Assembly (NCBI RefSeq): GCF_003265705.1
Contig: NW_020312968.1
Span: 2,615,113-2,679,112 of the forward strand
DNA from: Callorhinus ursinus
Lineage: Eukaryota; Chordata; Mammalia; Carnivora; Otariidae
Reading direction: 5' to 3'
DNA: 64,000 nt
Below the pieces are notes generated by a model. It did not search any database, was not told the origin of the DNA, and worked only from the letters and a program-made list of their open reading frames with translations. Shown here one piece after another: positions 1 through 12,200 of this stretch. Each line of letters begins with the position of its first letter. The stretch's first letter is position 1. The translations under genes were made by a program, and so were the position numbers.

Positions 1-153
1 TATGTTCTTGACCTTGGTATAAGTATTAACTTCTTCAGACAAAAACAGAAAAATTCATGGGAAAAAAATATCAAAATTTGAAATGTCTGTATGACAAAAG
101 TGTTTTGAAAAAAAGGTCACAGGCTGGGAAATGAGTGCCTCTTTACTTCACTG

Positions 154-229
154 TTGTATGCTGCTCATGGGATGAGATACTCTACATGCACTTTGGAAAG
201 TATCTCATCCATCCATGAGCAGCATACAA
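154..229. repeat. Inverted repeat / hairpin, 28-base stem
   Basis: The left arm (154-181) and right arm (199-229) are perfect reverse complements apart from a three-base insertion in the right arm, with a 17-base spacer. No repeat family was recognised. It is intronic. It could fold as a long hairpin in RNA of either strand, or be a small palindromic element. Confidence 0.8.
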
Positions 230-1713
230 AAATGATGTAAACGGTAACATCACTTTGATTAATATATATTAGATAAATTTCCAAACACTTATATTTACCT
301 TTGAGATGGACAATAACAAATTGGTTAATAAAACCACTTTCATATTATAATCTTTCTCTTAGTAAAATCTTATTTTTAAAAAATCATACCAAAATGGAAA
401 ACATGCTGAGAACTAAGAACTGATAAATGGATAATCCTAACTACCCTCTATCTCTAGATAAATTGTTTGCTCTATTTGAAGCAATAGGAATACATTAAGT
501 TTCTATAAATAGTACCTATAAGAAATTTAAAATTAATGTATAACTATTTAAAACATAAAAAAAAAATCAACAATAGAGAAAGTAGCCCAACAGTCATCTT
601 TTAAAAAAGTTAACTACAGATCAAAAATGAAAGGGAAGAATTTCTGCTTTTAGCCATGATGGAATAATAGAGACCAGCTAAACCTTCCCAACATAGAGAA
701 CTAAAACACAGAGGAAAAAGAACCCATATTAAACAATGGTATTCAGAAATTGGGCAGCATGCAGCACAGGAAAAGAAAAAACAGTAAAAAGAAACCACAA
801 AGGTAAGTCCTCAGATTGCCCCAGCTTGCTGCCTCAAGTTTCTAGATAACTGTGTAGGTTAAAAAGAGAAGTCAAACAGAGCCCAGTCTGCTGGAGTCAA
901 AGAGACAGATATGAGAATTTGGGGAAGCCAGTGTTTCTCAAACTCACAGCACACTGAGCGGGGTACATGGAGAGGCAAGAGTTGCAGATTTAAGAGCGTC
1001 CCCTATTGTCAAAATTTCACATTGGTACTGAATGCAATATGCACATGAGTAAACTATCAAAGGCTCAGTAAAGACTGACGACCAACCCGTTCTCAACAGG
1101 AGGTCTCCAGAGCAGCTCAGGTCTCCTCCCACAGCAGCCCTGAGCAAACCTTATCACCATGCACCCACTTCCATGTTCTCTGGCAACAGAAGTCCATTCA
1201 AAATGGTGTCACTATCCTGGCAGTGTGCAAGGAGACCCTACAGGAGCCAGCATCACTTCAGTGACTGGAGTGACCGGGAGAGGGGAAATAACCACACACA
1301 CCAGTTCAACTACAGCCTCGGCAGTGAACTGGGGGAAGATAACTAATCTGAATGTGGGTCCTGGCCACCAACAAAAGCTTCTTGGGGGACAAAACAGGGA
1401 GAGTACCCTACAGTTTGGTGCGACTACACCTCTGGCAAAAGCCTGGCCTGAACGAACTCAACTTCAAGGTGGCCCCAGAGTGGCCCACTAACAACACAGG
1501 AACTAAACCCTACCCCCAACAGGCAAAGAGTCATTGTAGACAACTGAACTGAAGGCAAATGCAGCTCAGCCACAACAGCAGGGCACACATAACACACATA
1601 GAACACATCTCTGAAGTGCCACATTCTGGGTAACAGGGGATATTACACTCAGGACATGACAGGACTTCTTCTTCATAAGGCCACTACTTTCAAGATCAGA
1701 AGACATAGGTGAC

Positions 1714-1747
1714 TTTTTTTTTTTAAAGATTTTATTTATTTATTCAT

Positions 1748-1779
<32 letters not shown>

Positions 1780-1899
1780 GAGGGAGAAGCAGGCGCCCCA
1801 CTGAGCAGGGAGCCCGATGTGGGACTCGATCCCAGGATTCTGGGATCATGACCTGAGCTGAAGGCAGATGCTTAACCATCTGAGCCACCCAGGTGCCCC
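1714..1899 (-). mobile_element. Can-SINE (SINEC)
   Basis: The reverse-oriented tail (ttaaagattttattt) is followed by a GA-rich middle and the tRNA-derived head ending gccacccaggtgcccc. A 13-base target duplication (ATAGGTGACTTTT) flanks it at 1705 and 1900. It inserted into the L1. Confidence 0.95.
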
Positions 1900-4139
1900 A
1901 TAGGTGACTTTTCTAACACACAGAAACAGACACAGAGAATCAGACAAAATGAGCAGAGAAAGGAATAGGTCAAATGAAAGAACATGACAATCATGGAAAG
2001 AGAGCTAAATAAAATGGAGATTATATGCCTGATAGAGAATTTAAAGTAATGGTCATAAAGATACTCACTGGACTTGAAGAAAGAGAGGAGGGTCTCAGAC
2101 CCTAAAAACACTGACAGAAAACATTAAAAAGAAACAGAGATGAATAACTCAGTAACTGAAATTAAAAATACACTAGAGGGAATAAACAGTAGACCAGAGG
2201 AAGCAGAAGAACAGATCAATGATCTGGAGGACAAAGCACTGGAAAGCAATCAAGCTGAACAGGAGAGAGAAAAAGAATAATGAAAAATGAGAACAGGTTA
2301 AGGGAACTCATTGACGTGGTCAAGCACAATAACATATGCATTATAGGGATCCTAGAGGAAAAGAGAGAAAATGGGGCAAAAATTTATTTTAAGAAATAAT
2401 AGCTGAAAACTTCCTGAATCTGGGGAAGGAAACAGATATCCAGATCCAGAAGGTACAGAGAGCCCCCAACAAAATCAACCCACAGAGGTCCACACCAAGA
2501 CACACAGTAATTTGATAAGGAGAAAATCTTAAAAGCAGCAAGAGAAAACAGTTACATACAAGGGAAATCCGATAAAGCTATCAGCTGATTTTTTCAGCAG
2601 ACACTTTGCAGACCACAGAGAGTGGCATGATATATTCAAAATGCGGAAAGAAAAAAAACCTGGAACTAAGACTCTATCCAGCAAGACTATCATTCAGAAT
2701 AGAAGGAGAGATAATTTCCCAAATAAAAATTAAATGAATTCATCAGCAGTAACCCCGCCTTATAAAGAAATGTTAAAGGGGACTCTTTCGGTGCGAAGGA
2801 AAGACCATAAGAAAGAGTAAGAGAAGCACAAAAAACAGTAAAATTAAGTATATCTATAAAAATAAGTCAAGTGATTCACAATGTAAAAGAATATAAAGTA
2901 TGACACCACATACTTAAAATGTGGGGAAGAGAGGAGTAAACATTTAGTGCTTTTAAAAAAAGGTTAAAAAATGGATTCAAACTTGAGACCATCAACCTAA
3001 AATAGACTGCTATATGCCTAAGATGTTATATATAAACCTAATGGTAGCCACAGATCAAACACTTGTAATAGGTAGGCAAAAAATAAGGAGAAAGGATTCC
3101 AAGTATATCATTAAAGAAAGCCAGCAAACTGTGAGAGAAAAGAGCAAAAGAAAGGAATATAAAAGAACTAAAAAACAACCATAAAACAAGTCACAAAATG
3201 GTGATAAATATGTATCTATTAATTACTTTGCACGTAAGTGGACTAAATGCTCCAATCAAAGGACATTTGGCAACTAAATGGATAAAAAAGCAAGAACCAT
3301 CCATATGCTGCCTACAACAGAAGCATTTCAGACCTAAAGATATATGCAGAATGAAAATGAAAGGATGGAAAAGCATTTATCATGCAAATGGAAGTGAAAA
3401 GAAAGCCAGGGTAGCAACATTTGTGTCAGACATATAGACTTTAAAACAAAGACTGTAACAAGGGACAAAGAAGGACACTACATAATCATAAAGGGAAAAA
3501 GCCAACAATAAGATTTAACAATTGTAAATAGTTATGCACCCAACATGGGAGCACCCAAATACATAAAGCAGCTATTAAGAAATATACAGTAAGTAATTGA
3601 TAGCAATACAACAATACTTGGGGACCTTAACACCCCACTTACATCAATGGATATATCATCCAAACAAAAAGTCAACAAGAAAACAGTAGCTTTGAAAGAC
3701 ACACTGGAACAGATAGATCTAACATATATTCAGAACATATAATCATAGAACAGCAGAATACACATTCTTTTCAAGTGCACATGAAACATTCTCCAGAATA
3801 GGTCACATTTTGCCAAAAAACAAGTCTCAATAAATCTAAATACTGAAGTCATACCATGCATCTTTTCTGACCACAGTAACACGAAACTGATCAACCACAA
3901 GAAAAAAATCTGGAAAGAACACCAATACATGGAGGTTAAATAACATGCTACTATAAACTATGAATTGGTCAACCAAGAAATCAAAGAAGAAATCAAAAAC
4001 TGCATGGAGACACGTGAACATGAAAACACAAAGGTCCAAAATCTTTGGGATGCAGCAAAAGCTGTTCTAAGAGGGAAGCTTATAGTAATACAGGCCTACC
4101 TCAAGAAGCAAGAAAAATCTCAAATAAAAAACATAACCT

Positions 4140-4317
4140 GGGCACCTGGGTGGCTCAGTTGGTTAAGCGTCTGCCTTTGGCTCAGGTCATGATCCCAGGG
4201 TCCTGGGATCAAGTCCCACATCAGGCTCCCTGCTCAGTGGGGAGTCTGTTCTCCCTCTCCCTCTGCCCCTCCCCCCTTTGCTTGTGTGCTAATAAATAAA
4301 ATCTTTAAAAAAATGCT
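4140..4317 (+). mobile_element. Can-SINE (SINEC)
   Basis: The head gggcacctgggtggctcagt is followed by a box-B-like segment, a CT-rich middle and an AATAAAATC tail. It lies inside the ORF2 region of the L1. The element appears slightly shortened in its CT tract. Confidence 0.94.
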
Positions 4318-7300
4318 TTAAAAGAACCAACCAAACAAAAAAAACCCATAAACTTTCATCTAAAAGAGCTAGAAAATGGACAAAAACCAAAACTAGTGAA
4401 GAAAGGAAAGAATAAAGATTAAGAGAAGAAACAAAACGGAAATTAAAAAAAATAGATCAGTGAAATCAAAAGCTGGCTCTCTGAAAATATCAACAAAATT
4501 GATCAACCATTAGCCAGACCTGTCAAAGGAGAGAGACAGAGGACTCCCATATGAACAAAATCTGAAATGAAAGAAGAGAAATAATGACCAACACTTCAGA
4601 AATACAAAAGATTACAAGAGAATATTATGAAACATTATATGTCACCAAACCGGACAACCTAGAAAAAGTGCACACATTCCTAGAAACATAACCTACCAAA
4701 ACTGAAGCAGGAAGAAATTGAAACTTTGAACAGATTGATTACCATCGATGAAACTGAACCAGTAATTAAAAACATCCTAACAAACACAAGTCCAGGATCA
4801 GACTGTTTCACAGGTAAACTTTACCAAACATTTAAAGAAGAGTTAATACCAATTCTCCTTGAACTATTCTAAAAAATAAAAGAGGAAGGTAAGCTTCCAA
4901 ATTCATTCAATTAGGCCAGCATTACCCTGATACCAAAACCAGATGAAGACACTAGAAAAAAGAGAATTATAGGCCAATATCTCTGAAGAACATAGATGCA
5001 AAAGTCCTCAACAAAACATTAGCAAACTGAATCCAACAATGAATCACAGAAAATTATTCACCATGATCAAGTGGGATTCATTCCTGTGATGCAAAGGTGG
5101 TTTAATATTCACAAATCAATCAAAGAGATATACCACATCACCAAGAGAAAGGATAAAAACCATATGATCATTTCAATATATGCAGAAAAAGCATCTGACG
5201 AAGTACAACATCGCTTCCTAATAAAAACCCTCAGCAAAATAGGTTTAGAGAGAACATACATTAACGTAATAAAGGCCATAAGTGAGAAACCCACAGCTAA
5301 TATTATCTCAGTAGTGAAAAACTAAAGCTTTTCCCCACCATCAGGCACATACTCACTACTTTTATTCAGTATAGTACTGGAAGTTCCAGCCACAGCAATC
5401 AGACAAGAAAAAGAAATACCAGGCATCCAAATCTAAGGAAGAAGTAAACTTTCACTATTTGTGGATGACATGATACTATATATAAAAAACCCTAAAGACT
5501 CCATCAAAAAACTACTAGAATTGATAAATGAATTCAGTAAGATCACAGGATACAAAATCAATATACAGACATCTGCTGCATTTGTATACAAAATAATAAA
5601 GTAGCAGAAAGAGAAATTAAGAAAACAATTCCTTTTTTAATTGCACTAAAAATAGTAAAATACCTAGGAATAAACTTAACCAAGGAGATAAAATGCCTGT
5701 GTTCTGAAAACTACAGAATACTGACAAAAGAAATTGAAGCTGACACAAACAAATGGAAAGATACTCCATGCTCATGAATTGGGAGAACAAATATTGTTAA
5801 ATGTTGATACACCTAAAGCAATCTACAGATCTAATGCAATCTGTATCAAAATAGCAACAGTACTTTTCATAGAACTGGAACAAATAATCCTAAAATTAAT
5901 GTGGAAACAAAAAAGATCCTGAATAGCCAATGGAATCTTGACAAAGAACAAAACTGGAACTATCACAATCCCAGACTTCAAGAGATTCCAAAGCCAGAGA
6001 ATCCATAACAGTATGGTACTGGCACAAAAATAGACACATAGAGAGGAAGAAAAAGACACATAGGAAGAAAAAAGAAAGCCCAGAAATAAACCCAGTTATA
6101 TGGTCAATTAATCTATGACAAAGGGGGCAAGAATATGCAATGGGGAAAAGACAATCTCTTCAACAAATGCTGTTGGGAAAACTGGATAGCTACTTGAAAA
6201 AGAATGGAAGTGACCACTTTCTTACATCATACACAAAAATAAACTCAAAAGGGATTAAGTACCTAAATGTGAGACCTGAAACCATAAAAATCCTAGAAAA
6301 GAGCATAGGCAGTTATTTCTCTGACACTGGCAGTAGGAACAATTTTCAAGATCTGTTTCCTAAGGCAAGGGAAACAAAAGCAAAACTAAACTAGTGAGAC
6401 TATGGCAAGTAAAAAAGCTTCTCTACGGCAAAGGAAATAGTCAACAGAACTAAAAAACCTACTGACTGGGAGAAGATATTTGCAAATGACATATCCAGTA
6501 AGGGGTTAGTATCTAAAATATACAAAGAACTTATACATATTAACACCAGAAAAAAAACAAATAATCCAATGAAAAAGTAGGCTGAAGAGATGAACAAATT
6601 ACGAAAAGGACATACAGATGACCAACAGACACATGAAAAGATGCTCAACATCACTAATCAGGGAAATGCAAATCAAAACCACTGAGATATTCCCTGACAC
6701 CTGTCCGGACATCCAAAATCAGAAACACAGAAAACAACAAGTGCTGGTGAGGATGTGAAGAAAAAGAAACCTTCATGCACTATTTATGGGAATGCAAACT
6801 GGTGCAGCCACTGCAGAAAACAGTGTGGAGGTTCCTCAAAAAATTAAAAGCAGAATTACTGTATGATCCAGTAAATGCACTACTGGGTATTTACCCAAAG
6901 AATATGAAAACACTAATGTTTATTGCAGCATTATTTACAATAGCCAAATTATGGAAGCAACCCAAATGTCCACCAATAGATGAATAGACAAAGAAGATGT
7001 GGTATATATAAACAATGTAGTATTATCCATAAAAAAAAGAATGAAATCTTGCCATTTGCAATGACATGGATGGATCTACAGAATATAACGCTAAGTGAAA
7101 TAAGACAGAGAAAGACAATTACCATATGATTCAGTCTTATGTGGATTTAAGAAACAAAACAAAGAAAAAAAGACAAAAAAAGAGACTCAAGTATAGAGAA
7201 CAAACTAGTGGTTAACAAATGAGAGGTGTGTGGTAGGACGGATTAAATACATGAAGGATATTAAGAGTACACATATCATGATGAGCAATGAGTAATGTAC

Positions 7301-7439
7301 AGAACTGCTGAATCACTATACTGTACACCTGAATAACACTGTACTTAATTATACTAGAATTTTAAAACTTTAAAAAAATTAAAAATAAAAATCAATTGTC
7401 ACTGAATACAGCAATTGAAAATCAATGTAATTCACATTA

Positions 7440-8835
7440 ATTATTTTTTTAAAAAATCGTTTCAATAAACAGAAAACCATTTGACAAAATCCAACATCCA
7501 TTTCTGATAAAAACTCAGTAACTTAGAAAAAGGGAGCATTTTCAAGCTAAGAAAGACCATCTACAAAATAACTACAAGTCAAAACATACTTGATGAAAGA
7601 GTGAATACGTTACTGCTAAGATTGAGAACAAGGCAAAAACATCTGCTTTCAGAACATCTATTCATATTGTATTGGAGGTTCTAGCCAGTGCAACAGTCAA
7701 GTAAAGGTAAAATAAAATACACATCCAGATTTGAAAAGAAAAAGTAAAAAATCTTTATCTGCAGATATCAAAACTGTATCACGAAAAAGGTACTAGAACA
7801 AATAAGTGCATCTAGTAAAGTTGCACAATACAGGTTAATATAAAAATCAGCTATACTTCTACTAGCAATGAAAAATCAGAAATATGTAAAAATGCCAATT
7901 TAATCATCGTTTTGTAAGAAACACTGAAAATCTAAGTCTAAAATTTAAATGGAAATAGAAGGGACTCGGAATAGCCAAAACAACTTTGAAAATGAACAGG
8001 TAGGACAACTTGTATTCCCTGATTTCAAGCCTCAGGATAAAATGAGACAATGCGGTACTGGCATAAAGATAAAGAGATCAATGACAGAAAAGAGAGTTCT
8101 GAAACAAAATCCATAAAGATAATGATTTTTTTTTAAAGATTTTATTTATTTATTTGAGATAGAGAGAATGAGAGATAGAGAGCACGAGAGGGAAGAGGGT
8201 CAGAGGGAGAAACAGACTCCCCGCCAAGCAGGGAGCCCGATGCGGGACTCGATCCCGGGACTCCAGGATCATGACCTGAGCCGAAGGCAGTCGCTTAACC
8301 AACTGAGCCACCCAGGCGCCCTGATTTTTTTTTTTTTTTAACGACAAAAGTGTCAAGGCAATTTAACGGGAAAAGGATAATCTTGGCTGGAACAAATGAA
8401 TAGCTGTACGGAAAAACATAAACCTTAACCCTTACTTCGTACCATATGCAAAGATTCGTTCAAAATGGTATTTGGAATATCCATTTAATAGATTACTAAT
8501 CAGCAACAACATGTAACTACATGTAATATTAATACACAAAAGTTGATACATGCAAAATTATGCTGAAAGAAGCCATACTCCTTTTTGTACGCCACTCCAT
8601 TTACCTAAAACTCTACATTGGGTAACTAGTACACAATCAGAACATATCAGTGGCTGTCTAAGAATGGAGTAGGAAGAGAGGAAACTTTCTGGGGTGATAA
8701 ATACGTTTAGCATGTTCACTGTGATGAAGGTTTCACAGGTCTGTTTTTGTGTCCAAACTCATCAACTTTAAATATATGCAGTTTATTGTACATCACTTTG
8801 ACCTCAATAAAGACATATTTTTCCTATTTTCTAAT
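7440..8835 (+). mobile_element. Older L1 LINE, ORF2 part and 3' end
   Basis: Sense L1 sequence from the RT region (ccatttgacaaaatccaaca) through gcagatatcaaaactg and the C-terminal gacaatgcggtactggcat, then a 3' UTR (tttctggggtgataaa ... cctcaataaag) ending near 8835. It is more diverged than the adjacent L1. A SINE interrupts it at 8131. Confidence 0.8.
8131..8321 (-). mobile_element. Can-SINE (SINEC)
   Basis: Reverse orientation: tail at the left, head ending ccacccaggcgccc at the right. Flanked by TGATTTTTT copies, partly blurred by the poly-T. The well-preserved consensus suggests a fairly young insertion. Confidence 0.94.
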
Positions 8836-9122
8836 TAAAATCAAAGGATATACACTATACCACAAAGACCTAAAAACAAAATATTGATGGTGTTTTAAAA
8901 TAATAGTCCAAAAAGAGTTTATAGGAAGAGTCCTATAGAAAGTTACAAGAAATACTGAACCACTGTTCCTACTAAAGTAGTACATTACTGGTAATTCTTT
9001 TTTATATTAATTGTATTTCTATAAGTTTATATTCTTTTGGTAGTAATTAGCTTTCTTTTTTTATTCACACACAAATATGAGCAATATGACCCCACAAAGA
9101 AAAAAAAAGGATCATTTTGTAC
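8836..9122. other. Intron sequence with no recognised element
   Basis: AT-rich sequence between the L1 3' end and the donor of window exon 22. I see no repeat family or open frame of interest. Confidence 0.6.
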
Positions 9123-9283
9123 CTGCACTGGGGAGCGAATTGTTATCTTCTTACTTCCTTCCACTCCATCAACTTGACAAACAATCGATCTTTCAACCCC
9201 AGACGCTCTGTGTCTTACAGTGTACAGTCGTCGTCCCACTTTTGTTAAAGGGATTTTATCAGCAGTAGAGTGGCTAGCAGGTG
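9123..9283 (-). CDS. VPS13A: VPS13A window exon 22 (last in window)
   Basis: 161 bases, completing a Thr codon: [53 protein letters not shown], ending in phase 0. The human protein continues with IRNHFSVPL, which must lie beyond the left end because the rest of 1-9122 is LINE-filled intron. Acceptor tttag, donor CAG|gtacaa. Confidence 0.95.
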
Positions 9284-12200
9284 CTAAATGGAATATATAT
9301 GTTGGAAAGTTTTTATTATTAATCATATATCAATCTTAACTAGATGTTAAATGCCAGATATGTCAGATAATTAATTTAACTACTAAATAACAGTTACTAA
9401 AGTTTTTAGATATAAGACTATAAAAAAAGGGCTATTTCTTTATATAATCTATTTAAAGGGATATATTAAGAAGCCACAATACATTCCCACAGCAGTCACT
9501 GAAAACCTTCAAAGCACTTAACAAAAAAATTTTTTAATTGAAAAAAAATTTTCATTCAGTAGTTTAACCTAAGTGAATAATATAAATGTTTTCAAACTGA
9601 CAAGAGAAATTATTATAAAATATACGAACACTTATCTTTGGTTTGCTGTCAAATAACCAGAGCCTAATACCTGTAGGCAGTCACTGGCAATTACCAAAGT
9701 AGCTGCAAAATTTCAGTTTTTCATTATTCCAACAACCCGTGATACTTTATGGTATCTAAGACCTGATTAAACAAAATTTTATACATTTATTTAATATACA
9801 TACTGCATTTTATTTGGGATGTGAATTACTTATTTACATATACCTCCTCAACTCCCTAAAAATGTTAGTTCAAACAAGTGAGGTAAAATTGAGGAGAGCA
9901 ATTCACTGACAAGGCCATTGTTAAGCAACATTTCCTGACCAGGAGAAAGCCCTAGGTATCAGTCTTAGTATCCCTCTCCTTTGTCTATTAATCTTTCAAA
10001 TTCCCTCCCTTCTCCCTAATTATTTAAATGTCAGAGTATCAGAAAGGGGTGTGGGTGAGGCTATGGGACTAGGTAACTTCACAATGAATATTATGACAAT
10101 TAAGAATTTTTTACTTTCATTTCTCATGAAAACGAAACACTTCTGAGAACCACCAAGGACAAAAGAACAACCTTCCATCTCAACAGGCAGAAAATAAAAA
10201 CCATTTACAAACCCAAAAACCATTATAGTGTGCCATTTTTATGACTTCAAACTTTATTTTGGATTCACTCAGCTGAAAAACTAGTGGAATATTACTGAAT
10301 TATACAAAATGTGGTTGAAACAACAAAAAGCCGAGTAAGGACAGGATCAAATCTTTTTCCTCCAAAAAATATGAAATGGTGAATTACCATGCCCTAGATA
10401 ATACAGCAAATAAAGTCACAATTTGGAATACAAAAATACAGTGACAACAAGCAACCAAAGCCTGGCAAAAGAAAAAGCAAAATTCCTGACCTATTTGGAA
10501 GGAGAGTTAAAAACCTGTAAGATACTACATATGAGTAAAATGCAATGTAAAAAATGTAACTTAAAAGCAATTAAAGCCCCGGGAAAATAATTTAACACTT
10601 ACTGAGAAGAATGAAGAAGAGTTTACTGCTTAGGCTGGTCATTGCACTGAAATGATCATTGTCTTTAGTTCCCACATAGTCCATACTTAAACTCTCCTCA
10701 TTTTTCAATACATATGATTTTGCCAATGGAACGTTAAGTACACTAAAAGAATCACTTGGTGAAACAGAGACAGTAAGTCCAAGAGAATTTAAAATCATAA
10801 ATGGCGCTAGATCCCGTATGAAGACAGTTGAAGCTCCAGTGGCAGCTTCTGTAAATGCCTAATAAGGAAGAGTTATTGTAAATAAAATGAAAACTAAATG
10901 ACAAGCAGAACACTAACAGATGTATGACAAGTAAGTTAATAAAAAAACTTTTTATTCAATGAAAAAAAAGGTTAGTTCAGACTAGTTTACCAACACTTAA
11001 GGTTTCAAATTTCTTTTCTTACCTTGACTAAATTATTTAACATTACAAGGCCACATTTGGATAATGTAATGTTTAGTTGGTCTTTTGAATGGAAACTGAT
11101 AACAGTTTTATATTCTGGCACTTTGTAATTTTCTTCTTCAGTATCTGACTCAACAATGGCCTTTTTTGCTTTCTTTTTCATCTAAAACGACACATAAATT
11201 ATAGAAATATAAGGAAAATTTGTTCCTAGGAACACATTACTCATTTTGCAAAGAAAAACAAACTAGACAAATCCCAATAATAACATGAGAGACAACAATA
11301 AGTTTTATCAGTTCCACTGCCTTACTGAAATTGCTTGGATGTCTGCCAACTAAAGTCACACAGGGGCAGTATCAGAGGAAAAATAATTTTCATCCTCAGT
11401 GATACTAAAATGGCAAGCACAATTCAAAAGGAAAAATAAACCCTAAAATCACTAAATGCTTGTGGCATCTGAATGAAAATTAAAAGCACATACTTCATAG
11501 CTCATGGACATTCAGAACAAGAAAAATCATTTGGTTTATTAGTTAGGTTTATTGGCTATGGGTAAATAAAGACTAGAAATCCAGGGACTTAAAAAGTCCA
11601 AAAACAGTTGCAGAACAATGCCATTAGAACCTACGACTCCTGAGACTCAATACCATCTACCACTATTTAGGATTCACAGATCCACTGCCCAGGTATACTC
11701 TGACCTAAAAAACACCAAAGAAGTTCCTTTATCCAATCCTTTATCTGAAATATGTACAAAATAAATAAAGTAATCTAATACAAAAGGTTGGACAAGCTAG
11801 TAACCTTTGTTGTTATATTAACTGGCTTCCAACCACTGAAAATCTGTCTGCAGGTGACTAAATCATTATTTAGAGAGGAGACACGTTAGCAATTCTTCAG
11901 TTTCCTGCTCTGAAGCACAATTTCATCCATCTAAAGGTCCTGATTCTTAGGATTACATAAGTTTACAATATATCCGAGAAACAAGTAATAGTATACTTTC
12001 TTCTATATATACACCCTTCTGAGGACAAAGGAAACTCAGGGTAGACAACAATCTACACGAAGATGTTAGAGGCATCTAACACGGAGGTTCTGAGCAGGGA
12101 CTCTGCAGCCAGAACTGCATGCAACCTCTTCCACTTTGAAGCTGTTACTTTAGGGAAAGCTCTAAAGCTCTCTAGTCTCAGTTCCTTCACATGTTAAAAT

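Larger units (their letters stand above)
640..7400 (+). mobile_element. L1 LINE, nearly full length, inactivated
   Basis: The left part (to about 1990) resembles the L1 5' UTR and matches, in reverse, the antisense L1 at 34545-37575. An ORF1-derived part follows to about 2960. ORF2-derived sequence runs from about 3190 to 6990: an endonuclease start (LNAPIKGHLATKWIKKQEP at about 3250), reverse transcriptase remains (FVDDM at 5457-5471, where active L1 has FADD), and the C-terminal WECKLVQPL region near 6790. The tail near 7300-7395 carries the ctgtacacctgaa 3' end and A-rich sequence. Many stops and frameshifts break both ORFs. SINEs interrupt it at 1714 and 4140. It is a dead element in the sense opposite to VPS13A. 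Confidence 0.9.

Noticed and set aside
3965..4299. Short plus-strand open frames containing the sequence [17 protein letters not shown]
   Set aside because: This peptide is the translated Can-SINE head and recurs at several SINEs; it is not a protein family.
3190..6990. Reverse transcriptase/endonuclease gene
   Set aside because: ORF2 of the L1 has many stops and frameshifts, SINE interruption and an altered active-site motif; it is a dead copy.
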